Source of the DNA: Azorinus chamasolen
Taxonomy: Eukaryota; Mollusca; Bivalvia; Cardiida; Solecurtidae
DNA length: 64,000 bases
Assembly (NCBI GenBank): GCA_963576725.1
Contig: OY755237.1
Span: 56,023,805-56,087,804, forward strand
Reading direction: 5' to 3'
The notes under the pieces are model-generated. The model was not told where the DNA came from and made no database searches. It saw nothing but the letters and a program-made list of their open reading frames with translations. Positions 32,597-42,839 of the stretch are shown here, piece after piece. The position numbers and the translations under genes are program-made. Numbering within the stretch: the first letter of the stretch is position 1; each line of letters starts with the position of its first letter.

Positions 32597-32851
32597 TTAA
32601 TCTTTTACTCCATAAGTATGCCTTTCTATGCCTTTGCAAACAGAGAAGACTCAGGTCAGATGACTCCCATAGGAGTCGCCTGATCAGAGTCTGCTCTGTT
32701 TGCTTATGAAATAATATACATGTAGATCTGATTCTATAATTTCTGCTTTGGCAAAAATTGCATGTGTTAATATGCCATTTTAAAATTTTATCTAATTAAT
32801 ATTCATAATGTCATCTTTTCTAACATGAATATTCATGGAGTAAAGGGTTAA
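32597..32851 (+). repeat. Repeat A
   Basis: TTAATCTTTTACTCCATAAG to GGAGTAAAGGGTTAA. Confidence 0.9.
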
Positions 32852-32956
32852 AATACATCTATCTATAAGAGAGAAAAAATATAAGAAGAAACCATCAACA
32901 AAATGAAGTTTCTTTTTTCTTTTTGGAACTATCAAACGTCCAATGTCCATGAATAA

Positions 32957-33203
32957 TTAACTCTTCTCTTGCTGAATTTGAAAATACATTTCTCCTTCTT
33001 TACCCATGTCCTGTTGAATTACATATATCTTCACTGTGTACAAGTATTTTGCTGTGCAGTCACTGCTGTGGAGTGCACTGGTTGCACAATCAACTTGTAA
33101 ATAATGCAGACCCTGATGAGACAGCTCCTGCAGGAGCTGTCTCATCTGGGTCTTCACTATTTACAGGTAGGTATATTGACGGGAATAGCAAGCGAAGGGT
33201 TAA
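32957..33203 (-). repeat. Repeat C
   Basis: TTAACTCTTCTCTTGCTGAA to AAGCGAAGGGTTAA; perfect hairpin. Confidence 0.93.
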
Positions 33204-33416
33204 GTGTATTTTTATGAATTCTTGACCATGACCTGAGCAGAAACTGTTTTGCAAAGGTATATTCATCAGAGCAACAATTAAAAGTGCGGACCCAATTACT
33301 AAAATCATCATTTCTGGTAGAGAAATAACGGAGTTATTCATGAGAATGTTTTAATTCTTGAAAATGTTTTAATTTACGCTTCTTATCTAAACCTCTGTCT
33401 ATGGAGTAAAGAGTTA
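33204..33416. repeat. A and H fragments before exon 6
   Basis: An H end (AATTTACGCTTCTTATCTAA) and an A-type end (TATGGAGTAAAGAGTTA) reach to 16 bases before exon 6. Confidence 0.6.
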
Positions 33417-33432
33417 TGTATTCTGTTGTCAG

Positions 33433-33570
33433 AGATGGAGTCTGCCCGGCTGATTGTAGCTATGCAGCGCCAGCACCAGTATAAGACCTGGGACATCCTG
33501 GAGGTCGGTATTGATGGAGAAACCAGCACGAAGATCATACAGACATCTCCACTCAATCCAGGTGTCACAG
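33433..33570 (+). CDS. ROS1: ROS1-like, exon 6 (start of second propeller)
   Basis: Acceptor GTTGTCAG, donor ACAG|GTAACA, phase 1 to phase 1. It encodes MESARLIVAMQRQHQYKTWD and then ILEVGIDG...SPLNPGVT. The strand pattern fits the entry of the second YWTD propeller. The exon begins 16 bases after a repeat remnant ending GAGTTA. Confidence 0.88.
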
Positions 33571-33759
33571 GTAACAACACAATGTAAAGTCAAACCTGTC
33601 TGCAGTGTTTGGCATTCAATATCCTCTAGCAAATGGAATAAATTTTCAATCAAAATGATAATAGTCCATTCCACATTGAAAGTTCAGCACTCAAAGTAAT
33701 GAAAACATCTTAAAGATAGTTTGATATAAAATGAACATACACTCTCAACTTAACCCTTT

Positions 33760-33990
33760 CCATCATTTAAACACTTTTTCACACCGTTGCAAACAAAGTA
33801 GACCCAGATCAGATGGATCCTGTAGGAGCCATCTGATCAGGGTCAGCTCTGTTTGCTTATGAAATTATAATATATCTGACTCTACAGTTTCTTCCAACTT
33901 CAAATATCCAGTGTACTTACGCCTTTGTAAAAATTCAACTAATAAATATTCATTATTCCTTGCATGAATATTCATGGCATAAAGGGTTAA
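33760..33990 (+). repeat. Repeat A
   Basis: TTAACCCTTTCCATCAT to GGCATAAAGGGTTAA. Confidence 0.9.
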
Positions 33991-34075
33991 ATACAAATTC
34001 TTCTCAAATATTTTTAGATGTACAGTATAAATACCAAACTTGTAATGAAAAGTATAAAAAACCTTGTTACTAATA

Positions 34076-34224
34076 CAGTAAAACCTCACTAAACTGGAAT
34101 TCTAGTAGAGAAGAATTTAGATACTTTTAGACAGGTGGCTGCTTAAAACAGGGCGAAAGGCCATCTGCCTCCAAGACCAATATTTATACTAAATTGAATG
34201 CCCTATTCTAGAGAGGTTTTACTG
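34076..34224. repeat. Repeat G, apex deleted
   Basis: TA-CAGTAAAACCTCACTAAAC to TAGAGAGGTTTTACTG-TA. The inner hairpin is reduced to GACAGGTGGCTGCTT and part of its partner. Confidence 0.85.
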
Positions 34225-34300
34225 TACAGTTTCAAATGAAGTTAATGTTTTCATAGTAACTCTTGCTACTGATAACTTATACATATATTCCATTTTACAG

Positions 34301-34473
34301 ACATAGCTTGGTCTGAGGACAGGCTGTTTTGGACCACGGATGATGAAGATGTTTATATGTATCAAAGTGGATCTCATGAGGCGAAAGCATTGGACTTTGT
34401 CAAGAAGGCAGCATGTGTGGCCTTTGATTGGCTAGGAGAGAGGATCTACTGGTCAGGCATCAAAAATAATATG
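34301..34473 (+). CDS. ROS1: ROS1-like, exon 7 (second propeller)
   Basis: Acceptor CATTTTACAG, donor ATG|GTGAGA, phase 1 to phase 0. Two blade motifs are clear: DIAWSEDRLFWTTDDEDVYM and CVAFDWLGERIYWSGIKNNM, both the 'DW...LYW' form of LDL-receptor class B repeats and close to the ALAFEWLGHFLYW region of vertebrate ROS1. Confidence 0.95.
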
Positions 34474-34514
34474 GTGAGAAACAAGGCATAATAAGTGGAT
34501 GGTGTGGGGACTTT

Positions 34515-34739
34515 GTCCCTATTCCTCATATACGGTAGATGCCTTTTTGCACCTTTGCAAACAGAGTAGACCAAGATCATACACATCATGTAGCAGCTGT
34601 CTGATCAGGGTCTGCTTTGTTTGCTTATGGAATAATATAGATCCAATTTTACATTTTCTACCAATACCAAAATATCCTGTGTATATATATATGCCATTAT
34701 AAAACTTCATTTAATAGATATTCATAGGAAAAAGGTTAA
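34515..34739 (+). repeat. Repeat A, hairpin worn
   Basis: Left end mutated; core AAACAGAGTAGACCAAGATC ... GATCAGGGTCTGC; ends AAAAAGGTTAA 40 bases before exon 8. Confidence 0.8.
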
Positions 34740-34779
34740 CAGTTTAAGTAGTAAACATGTTTATTATTTCCTGTTTCAG

Positions 34780-35132
34780 ATCAGAAGATCAGACCTGTTT
34801 GGGATCGATATTGAGTTTGTTTTCCAGTCATTCCTTGTTCGTGACATGGTATTGGATAGTGTTCAAGGTCGTCTCTACTGGGTTACCATGACAACTGTGG
34901 AGACAACGACCTTGAATGGCAAAGACCACATGCAGTACTTTGCATTTCCAGAGATCTGTTGTCAGCATGTTGTCAGTGTCGCTATTGACTTTGAAAGTAG
35001 GAAGTTGTTGTGGTATGTACAGAGGTATGAGGACCAGTCTCTGTACATGGCTGACCTCTACAGTAACCAGGACAACATGGACACAGTCATCAACTCTGTG
35101 GAACTAGTGGGCACATTTACAGACATTGAAAA
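34780..35132 (+). CDS. ROS1: ROS1-like, exon 8 (second propeller)
   Basis: Acceptor CTGTTTCAG, donor GAAAA|GTAAGA, phase 0 to phase 2; 353 bases. It contains VLDSVQGRLYWVTMTTVETT, matching the DSVGGYLYWTT...VES element of ROS1, and the blade VAIDFESRKLLWYVQRYEDQ. A Cys-Cys pair lies in PEICCQHV. Confidence 0.95.
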
Positions 35133-35214
35133 GTAAGACAACGGATCAGTCTGAAATAATTTATCTGAAAATGAAGGTTGTTCATTGTGTTAGTAATATT
35201 ACATTTTTGCACAC

Positions 35215-35796
35215 TGAATGAGCGTTAGTCCACGACTTCTCGAAATAATGACTATGCAAATATTTATTAGCCAATTTTTTAACAGCTTTATATACAAGGG
35301 AATGTTTGCCTGTGGCATAAATTATAAAATCAGATCTATATTAATTATTATTCCATTAAAAAACAGAACATACCCTGATCAGATGACTCCTACAGGAGTG
35401 TTTGTTAGCCAGAGGCTTACAGGTCTAGTATCTATTTAACCCTTTACTCCATAAACATTCATGTAAGAAATAATGACATCATGAATATTAATTAGATTAA
35501 TTTTTATAATGGCACATGTACACAAGAATGTTTTGGCCATAGCAGAAACTGTAGAATCATAATCTATATTATATCATAAGCAAGCAGGGCAGATCCTGAT
35601 GAAATGGCTGTGACAGGAGCTGTCTAGTCTGGGTCTGCTCTCTTTGCAAAGGTGTAGAAAGGCGTATAATTTTTTTATGGAATAAAGGATTACCCCTTTC
35701 TTGAGAATCTTTATTATAAGACTCCACCCATTTTGAATATTGATTAGTTGAATTATTTTTCTTTCAAACATTTAAGGTAATCAAGGAAAGGGTTAA
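35215..35796 (-). repeat. Three A-derived pieces before exon 9
   Basis: Truncated A (35215-35435), near-complete A (35436-35693), and a 3' piece (35690-35796, ending GGAAAGGGTTAA). Confidence 0.75.
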
Positions 35797-35817
35797 CGAC
35801 ATTTAACTGAATTTCAG

Positions 35818-35981
35818 GTACTCTAAGATCCAGTTCATTTCCCATCATCTCTACTGGATGAACGGAGCTGGTGACATTTCTGTGGGAAACACCCAGTGCA
35901 ACTACACTGCGTCAATATCAGCACTCGGTGCACCAGTCACGATGTTCTCCATCAAGCACCCTTCGCTGCACACCTATCCTG
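35818..35981 (+). CDS. ROS1: ROS1-like, exon 9 (end of second propeller)
   Basis: Acceptor GAATTTCAG, donor CCTG|GTAAGC, phase 2 to phase 1. It encodes KYSKIQFISHHLYWMNGAGD, the last blade (compare ALMYYSGRLFWINGF in ROS1), and ends in the HPSLHTYP linker to the next FN3. A TTAAC that ends a repeat A copy lies 20 bases before the exon. Confidence 0.94.
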
Positions 35982-35992
35982 GTAAGCATACT

Positions 35993-36262
35993 ACAGTAAC
36001 ACTTTCAATGCTAAATTTTCAGAATGGCATAGTCCATCCTTGTCTAATGGCACAGTCCATCCTTGTCTAATGGCACAGTCCATCCTTGTCTAATGGCATA
36101 GTCCATCCTTGTCTATAGGTAGAGTCCATACAGTATGAAAGGGTAAAAACTGTGAGAGGATTTTGAATGACAAGCAGTGCAGACCATGACATAAGAGTTC
36201 CTCTAGGAGCCATTTGATCTGGGTCTACACTATTTGCAAATCACATTTCCCACATTCAAAGC
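35993..36262 (+). repeat. Repeat E with a 23-bp tandem expansion
   Basis: GGCACAGTCCATCCTTGTCTAAT is repeated about four times at 36026-36118, where a normal E has one copy. Core near 36175-36240. Confidence 0.85.
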
Positions 36263-36402
36263 TCTAGAACCAAATGTGATGCATGTACAACCCTGATCAG
36301 ATGACTCCTACTGAAAAGAAACTGTCAAATCTGGGTCTTCTCTGTTTGCAAAGCATAGAAAAGCGTGTTATCGGAGAAAGGGTTAAAAGGCATATCTATG
36401 GA

Positions 36403-36608
36403 TTAACCCTTTCCTCCATAATTACGCCTTTTTACGCCTCTGTAATAGTCACTTCTTGAAACCATTATGATAAATAAAGCATTTACTTCCATAATGGTTT
36501 CAATACTACACAATTCTGACATTTTCCTTTTCTCTAGTAAATGCTCCTTTTCGGTAGATATATTCAAAGAGATTGGGTCTAAAAATAGCCTATGAGGGAA
36601 TGGGTTAA
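36403..36608 (-). repeat. Repeat B, palindrome partly deleted
   Basis: GAAACCATTATGATAAATAA then directly CATAATGGTTTC; ends GGGAATGGGTTAA. An A fragment (36275-36386) precedes it. Confidence 0.85.
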
Positions 36609-36672
36609 AGGGTTAAGATAAAATGGTATAATGTAGAAAGTTCCTGTATGAGCTTTCTTGATAACACCTGCA

Positions 36673-37162
36673 TTAACCTTTGACTTGATGAATATTCATT
36701 TAGAAATTATGACATCATAAATACTTATTAACCCTTCGCTTGCTATTCACGTCAATATACCTACCTGTGAATAGTGGAAGACCCAGATGAGACAGCTCCT
36801 GCAGGAGCTGTCTCATCAGGGTCTGCACTATTTACAAATTGATTGTGCAACCAGTGCACCCCGCAGCAGTGATTGCACAGCGCAATACTTGTACACAGTG
36901 AAGATATATGTAATTATACAACACTGCATGGGTAAAGAAGGAGAAATGTATTTCAAAATTCAGCAAGCGAAGGGTTATTTTATTATTTATAATGGCATCA
37001 TGGACAATTGATATTTTTATCATGGCAGAAAGCGTAGAATTAGATCTATATTATTTCATAAGCCAACAGAGCAGCGCTATTGGCTTCTATAGGAGTCATC
37101 TGATTTGAGTCTACTCTATTTGCAAAGTCATGATAAAGCATGTCTGTGAAGTAAAAGTTTGA
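36673..37162 (-). repeat. Repeat A split by an inserted repeat C
   Basis: A sequence up to ACATCATAAATACTTA, resuming TTTATAATGGCATCATGG after the C copy. Confidence 0.85.
36728..36977 (+). repeat. Repeat C nested in A
   Basis: TTAACCCTTCGCTTGC to AAGCGAAGGGTTAT; the right TTAA has one change. Confidence 0.93.
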
Positions 37163-37185
37163 TATTAACTCTAGCAACAAATATA

Positions 37186-37380
37186 TTAACCCATTCCTAA
37201 TATTGACACATTTTGATGCCTCTGTAAAAGTCACTTTTTGAAACCATTGTGATATTTATCACAATGGTTTCAAAACTAAAAATTTCTAAAATTGTCCTTT
37301 TTTCTAGTTAATGCTTCTTTTCAGTAAATTTATTCAAAGAGATTGGGTCTATAAGTAGGCAACAATGGACTGGGTTGAAC
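37186..37380 (-). repeat. Repeat B, palindrome mostly deleted
   Basis: GAAACCATTGTGATATTTATCACAATGGTTTC is all that remains (16-base arms); ends GACTGGGTTGAAC. Confidence 0.85.
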
Positions 37381-37384
37381 AAAA

Positions 37385-37656
37385 GATTTTACTGCCATTG
37401 GTATTCAATAGAGCATCTGTAAAATATTAGCTAGTAGAGCTGAACATGATCCGACAGCTCCTACAGTTGTGTGATCTGAGTCTATTCTGTTTGCAATGGC
37501 ATAAAAAGATGGGACTATACAGTACACCAGTACAAAAATATTTTAGTAGTCTTCATCCAAATTCAAATAATTCGGAAGTTTCTGTACTTGATTAACTAGG
37601 AAAAACAAATTTTCTGCTTCTCTTGTTTTATTTTCCTACAGACATTTGTATTATTT
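37385..37656. other. Repeat A remnant, then unassigned sequence
   Basis: A weak A(-) core lies at 37440-37500; nothing else recognised. Confidence 0.4.
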
Positions 37657-37858
37657 TACCCTTTCAATGCTGAGTTTTCAAATGGACTTTACCAAAACTT
37701 CAAAGAGGTCAAGCTTACCATGAATATTTAGAGATTTTTTAAAAAAGAAAAGTGTAACATGACAAACAGTGCAGACCCTGTTGAGAGGGCTCCTCTAGGA
37801 GTCCTCTCATATGGGTCTACACTTATTGCAAAGGACACTAGGACACATTTTCCACACC
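37657..37858 (+). repeat. Repeat E
   Basis: CCCTTTCAATGCTGAGTTTTC; hairpin AGAGGGCTCCTCTAGGAGTC. Confidence 0.8.
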
Positions 37859-38019
37859 AAAATAGTTTAAGAAAGTAAATCACTAATTTCAGCATGTTGT
37901 GTGATAGGATTCTTGTCTGGCTGTTTATAACTGCCATACATTTTTTATTCCCAATCCCTAGTGATCGTTTATTGAAGACAAAAGCCAGAAAGGTCATTAA
38001 TATTTTCGCTGATAGAGAC

Positions 38020-38247
38020 AATCTTTTGATGCCTATGCAAACAGAATACTGGTAGACCCAGATCAGATGGTTGCTGTAGGAGCTGTTGATCAGTCTCCTC
38101 TGTTTGCTAATGGAATGTTTTAGATCTGATTTTACAGTTTCTGCCATTACCAAAACCTCCTGTGTTCAGAAAGCGTTATAAAAATTCAGCTAATAAATAT
38201 TCATGATGTCAATATTTTTTCACGAATATTGATGGTGTAAAGGGTTA
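38020..38247 (+). repeat. Repeat A
   Basis: Core with extra bases (AGAATACTGGTAGACCC); ends GTGTAAAGGGTTAA. Confidence 0.8.
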
Positions 38248-38660
38248 AATCATTGCATGCTAAGTGATTATCTTTTGCGAAACTACATCTGCTGCAAGTT
38301 TGAAAGATTATTTTTCTTCCATTTTTCTGCAAAAATATTTAATCCTTTACTTCATACAAACACCTTTTCATGCATTGCAAACAGAGTAGACCCAGATCAG
38401 ATGGCCCCTGTAGGAGCAGACTGATAAGGGCCTGCTCTATTTGTTTACGACATGATATTTAGATCTGATTCTGCAGTTTTGGTCAGAGCAAAAACTTATT
38501 AATTATGTCTTAGTTTTTCTTACATGAATATTGAACAGGGAAAGGGTTAACAGTTTGGATCCTGATGAGACGCCCAAGTTATTCAGTGTCTTACCTAGAT
38601 CCAAATTGTTTGCATAGCATATCACAAAGTTTCCACTAGCTTGCTGCCAATTTGTAATAA
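38248..38660 (-). repeat. Repeat D split by an inserted repeat A
   Basis: D left part to TTTTCTGCAAAAATA, resuming CAGTTTGGATCCTGATGAG after 38550. Confidence 0.85.
38339..38550 (+). repeat. Repeat A nested in D
   Basis: TTAATCCTTTACTTCATACA to ACAGGGAAAGGGTTAA. Confidence 0.9.
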
Positions 38661-38673
38661 CTATTGCAAACAG

Positions 38674-38945
38674 TGGATGTCCAAACTAAAGATTTTGATC
38701 TTGTGACTGTTTATGTCCAAACTAAAGACTTTGATCTTGTGACTGTGTATGTCCAAACTAAAGATTTTGATCTTCTGACTGTGTATGTCCAAACTTAAGA
38801 CTTTGATCTTCTGACAAAGATTTTGATCTTCTGACTGTGTATGTCCAAACTAAAGACTTTGATCTTCTAACTGTGTATGTCCAAACTAAAGATTTTGATC
38901 TTCTGACAGTGTATGTCCAAACTAAAGATTTTGATCTTCTGACTG
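38674..38945. repeat. 36-bp tandem repeat, about 7.5 copies
   Basis: Unit GTATGTCCAAACTAAAGATT plus TTGATCTTCTGACTGT. Because the unit is 12 codons, both strands stay open for several copies (YVQTKDFDLLTV on +). One copy is shortened and one has an in-frame TAA, so coding is unlikely. Confidence 0.95.
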
Positions 38946-39123
38946 GTTTTGAAGATAAAAAAAACAACTCTTACTCTCCTCAGGGTAAGCATGTCTTGAT
39001 TCACATTTTCAAAAAGCTTAGATTCAGATGAGATGCCAACGATGTCAAGTAAATCAGGGTCTCATTAGGATCCAAGCTGTCTCACATTTGGTCAATAGTT
39101 TCTGGAAAGATTGAACAAATTGT

Positions 39124-39302
39124 TTAACCCTTTCCCTCATCTGGGTCTGCACTATTTACAAGTTGATTGTGCAACCAGTGCACTCCACAGCAGTGATTGC
39201 ACAGCGAAATACTTGTACACAGTGAAGATATATGTAATTATACAACAGGGCATGGGTAAAGAAGGAGAAATGTATTTTAAAATTCAGCAAGCGAAGGGTT
39301 AA
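39124..39302 (+). repeat. Chimeric element, A left end joined to C right half
   Basis: TTAACCCTTTCCCTCAT is A; from CTCATCTGGGTCTGCAC onward it is C. CTCAT belongs to both. Confidence 0.88.
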
Positions 39303-39537
39303 TTCCAAATTTCAATACCTACAGAATATTCATGGATAAAATAGGTATAATGAAATATGGAAGGTGTTACATTGTAGCCAATTTAGATACTAAAGAAACA
39401 GAACATTCAAATTCTATTAGAAAACTGAGCAGATTTTATTTTTGTCAGCGTTAGGAAATGCAATAATTGCAACAGATAACAGTACTTACAAAAAAACAAC
39501 AGCAAGCAAAGATTGGAAGTATTTGTGGAAGCCTCAG

Positions 39538-39578
39538 TTTGTAGGATTAGTTTGTAGGATTAGTTTGTAGGATTAGTT
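39538..39578. repeat. 13-bp tandem repeat, three copies
   Basis: GTTTGTAGGATTA repeated three times. Confidence 0.9.
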
Positions 39579-39589
39579 GGATTGTCATT

Positions 39590-39795
39590 ATGAACCCTTT
39601 CAATGCAGGCTGGAATAGACCAGCATTGTTTCTTGATATAGTCCATACAGTATGAATGGGTAACATTTGAGAGAGGATTTTGAATGACAACATTGCGGAC
39701 CCTGGTCATAGGGTTCCTGTAGGAGGGCTCCTCTGATCTGGGTCGACACTGTTTGTATATGACAGTGCACTCATTTCTTGCAGTCAAAAGGTAAA
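39590..39795 (+). repeat. Repeat E
   Basis: CCCTTTCAATGCAGGCTGG, GATATAGTCCATACAGTATG, hairpin near 39700-39750. Confidence 0.78.
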
Positions 39796-39861
39796 CTCTG
39801 TTGTCTGCTCAATTGTTGTCCCACAACATTTTAGAAACTTTTCATTTTTTCTCTGACTTTT

Positions 39862-40111
39862 TTAACCCTTTCCCTGTTCTACATTAAGTCTAAATTTCAA
39901 TACCTGCTGAATATTCCTGGACAAAATAGTTATAATGAAATATGGAAAGTGGAACATTGGAGCCATTTTAGAAACTTAAAACAGATCTATCAAATTCCAT
40001 TAGCAAACAGAGCAGACCCTGATCAGATGGCTCCTCTAGGAGCTGTCTGATCTGAGTCTACTCTGTTTGCAAATGCATGAAAATGCATCCTACTGCACTA
40101 GTTTCATTTAA
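39862..40111 (-). repeat. Repeat A2
   Basis: TTAACCCTTTCCCTGTTC; hairpin ATGG/CTGT; ends CTAGTTTCATTTAA, shared with the next A. Confidence 0.85.
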
Positions 40112-40305
40112 CCCTTTACCTCATAGATACTCATTTAGATGGATTTGCAAACAGAATAGACCAAGATCAAATGACTCCTTTAGGAGCTGTCTAATTTGAA
40201 TCTGCTCTGTTTGCTGATAACACAGTATATATCTGATTTGACAATTTCTCTTACAGCAAAAAATCCCAGGTTGATATGCTGCTATAAAATATCAGCTAAT
40301 TAATA
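40108..40305 (+). repeat. Repeat A, right end missing
   Basis: TTAACCCTTTACCTCATAG; stops at AGCTAATTAATAC. Confidence 0.8.
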
Positions 40306-40357
40306 CATTCAGTCTGCTTTAAGCTACCACCTCCACCTGTATTTTGAAATACCTGTA

Positions 40358-40565
40358 CAGTCAACTTTCATTACAACGACCACATTCAATCCACAGAAGG
40401 TGTTGTTGAACTGAAAATATTATTGTAATGAACATTGAGTTGTATATGTACAACTATAGATTTATTTCATGTCAGTATAAAGGTTCGTTAGTGGTTAGTA
40501 TTTAGTTCATGTCAGCATAATGAATACTTCATTATATCAATTGGTGTCATAGCAAGAGTTTACTG
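40358..40565. repeat. TA-flanked element related to G
   Basis: TA-CAGTCAACTTTCATTACAAC at the left and GCAAGAGTTTACTG-TA at the right; no strong inner hairpin. Confidence 0.6.
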
Positions 40566-40649
40566 TATTTCTGTATTATTTAATGGTTTGTATATAGGGT
40601 TTTAGTTGTTTTATTCATTGTTAGTGTTTCCCCTAGAAGTAAGGGGTGA

Positions 40650-40884
40650 TTAACCCTTTCCTTGATAAAAACGTGTTTTCATGCATTTGCAAACAGAGTA
40701 GACCCGGATCAGACCAGAGAAACTGTCTGATCAAGGTCTGCTCTGTTTGCTAATGGAATTTCAAAGATCTGTTTCTTTACTTTCTAAAATGGTTACAACA
40801 TTTCACCTTCCATATTTCATTATAACTATTTTGTCCATGAATATCAGTAGGTATTAAAATTTGGAATAAACATAGAACAGGGGG
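40650..40884 (+). repeat. Repeat A2
   Basis: TTAACCCTTTCCTTGATAAA to AACATAGAACAGGG. GGGGTGATTA flanks both sides. Confidence 0.85.
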
Positions 40885-41036
40885 TGATTATTAGAGTGGG
40901 GTTGTTTATTAGGGAGAATATGGTGCTTAGGATAAAGGTGGTATTCAGCTGTATAAATTGGTGCAGAGGGGAGATGTGATGTCTGAATAGTCAGGGTAAA
41001 TTGGTTGAATTCTTTATTGTGATATTACTTCAAGTA

Positions 41037-41192
41037 CAGTAGAACCTGACCTAAGTTCATTAAGTTTATTGAATATAGGAGTGTTAAAAAGCAGGTGGTG
41101 GCTTAATGCAGGGCAAAGGTACTTTTGACCTGCATTAAGCTACCACCAGCCTTATAGACCTATAATTAGACCTGTTAAGACAGGTTCTACTG
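41037..41192. repeat. Repeat G, apex deleted
   Basis: TA-CAGTAGAACCTGACC to AAGACAGGTTCTACTG-TA; stem GCTTAATGCAGG...CCTGCATTAAGC. Confidence 0.88.
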
Positions 41193-41679
41193 TAAATTTA
41201 ATGTTTCTGAGATGAAACGTTTTCTACATGTACAAATGTAAACAATCATTTCTGTGTTTGCAATATGGTTTAAGTCTATGCTGTTTGTTGACATCTTCAA
41301 AGTTTATCTTTTTGTACCATGAAGCCATTTGATCTGTTGGCGTCTCGGTGCTACAGGTATCTTTATACATGAGGATTTCCTTGATGCTTATGCATCTTGG
41401 ATAATTATTTTGCATACCTGTATGGTTCCAAGCAGAAAAGAATGCATTTATATAATAAATATATCAGACTGTTATGAACCAGACACTAGGAGCCATAAAA
41501 TTAGATTATGGAAATAACATTTCATATAAATTTTCCTGAAATACCAAGCATAAAATAGCATGCAGATGAAGGTTTTTATGACGACACAAATTGAAGTCAT
41601 TAAGCAACATGCTCGTAAATTTGCTGGAGAGACACCTACAGTGAGCTGATCTCTCCACGCTCATTTGATGAATTTATGA
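41193..41679. other. No gene or clear repeat recognised
   Basis: Unique intron 9 sequence; open frames of about 60 codons have no domain or splice context. Confidence 0.5.
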
Positions 41680-41821
41680 TAACCTTTGCAAATAGCTTGG
41701 ATCTAGACGAGATGTCAGGTAATTGACACCCCAATTAAGTTTTGAAAAAAATAAATATTTGAAGAAAAAGTACAGTACTTTGAGAACTAGAGTAGATGAA
41801 AAAGTTTGCAGACAAAATTTC

Positions 41822-42548
41822 GTAACCCTTTCCTCCATAGAGATGCCTTTTGGCACCTTTGCAAACAAAGTAGACCAGATCAGAAGGCTCCTGTAGGAGC
41901 CATCTGATCAGGGTCGGCTCTGTTTGCTTATGAAATTACATAGATTTTGCCAAATGCTCACCAACTTAAGATGATATGTTGCAAAAAACAACCAGGTTCC
42001 TATCTCAAAGATCAAGGTCACAATCGGGGGTCAAAGTTAAAAAATAGAGACATTTTGTCGTGTCCACTCTGTAACTCCTACATCCATGAGTGAATTTCAA
42101 AATAACCTAGTACAAATGTTCACCATGGTAAGACGATATGTCGTGAAAAAGAACCAAGTTCCTATCTTAAGGGTTAAGGTCATAATCGGGGGTCAAAGTT
42201 ATAAAATGGGGACATTTTGTCGTGTCTGCTCTGTAACTCCTTCATACATGAATGGATTTCAAAGTAACATGGCACAAATTTTTTTTAATGTTCACCATCT
42301 TAAGACAATGTGTCCCTTAAAATAATCATGTTCGTATTTCTAAGGTCAAGGTCTGAATCAGGGGTCAAAGTTAAAAAATGGTGACACTTTGTCATGTCGG
42401 ATCTGTAACTCCTACATACATGAGTGGATTTCCAAGTAACTTGGTTCAAATCTTCACCATCTTAAGACGATGTGTCGCAATAAAGAACCATGTTCCTATC
42501 TTAAAGGTCATTATTTTGTACATGAATATTCATAGAGTAAAGGGTTAA
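41822..42548 (+). repeat. Repeat A interrupted by a tandem array
   Basis: Left A half to GATTTTGCC (41950) and right end ATTATTTTGTACATGAATATT ... GTAAAGGGTTAA. Confidence 0.85.
41951..42510. repeat. About 162-bp tandem repeat, 3.3 copies
   Basis: Landmarks GTTCCTATCTTAAAGGTCA, ATCGGGGGTCAAAGTTA, CATTTTGTCGTGTC, CTGTAACTCCTACAT recur at 41996, 42158, about 42330 and 42492. Confidence 0.92.
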
Positions 42549-42592
42549 GTTGTAAAGGGTCAAATGGCGAATTTCCAAATCTTCCGTTCCAG

Positions 42593-42771
42593 ATGGTTTA
42601 AACAGTAGCACTTTGAATGTGATTCCAACAGCCATAGCCCCACAGTCCATTGTTTGCCAGGGAGAGTGGTCTAATTTCAATGTTACGTGGCAACCATCCT
42701 CAGAAGTGAATCATGGTACAGTGTCCTATGAGCTGGTCATTGAAGCAGAAGGAATGGACCATACTATTATG
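42593..42771 (+). CDS. ROS1: ROS1-like, exon 10 (FN3, first half)
   Basis: Acceptor CCGTTCCAG, donor ATG|GTAAGT, phase 1 to phase 0. It follows the longest intron in the window (about 6.6 kb). It encodes DGLNSSTLNVIP..., then EWSNFNVTWQPSSEVNHG and SYELVIEAEG: FN3 strands A-C with the core Trp and the 'x-x-G-x-x-x-x-Y' turn. Confidence 0.94.
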
Positions 42772-42839
42772 GTAAGTAACATATAGAACATTTTAAAAAA
42801 CAAAAATAGAATTAGCACACTCTGGGTGAATAAATGTGA

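Noticed and set aside
33865..34089. Minus-strand frame as a gene antisense to the receptor
   Set aside because: It spans an A copy and the start of a G copy; nothing supports translation.
38674..38945. The tandem YVQTKDFDLLT frame as a coding exon
   Set aside because: In-frame stop, a shortened unit, and exons 9 and 10 already join in phase with the ROS1 order.
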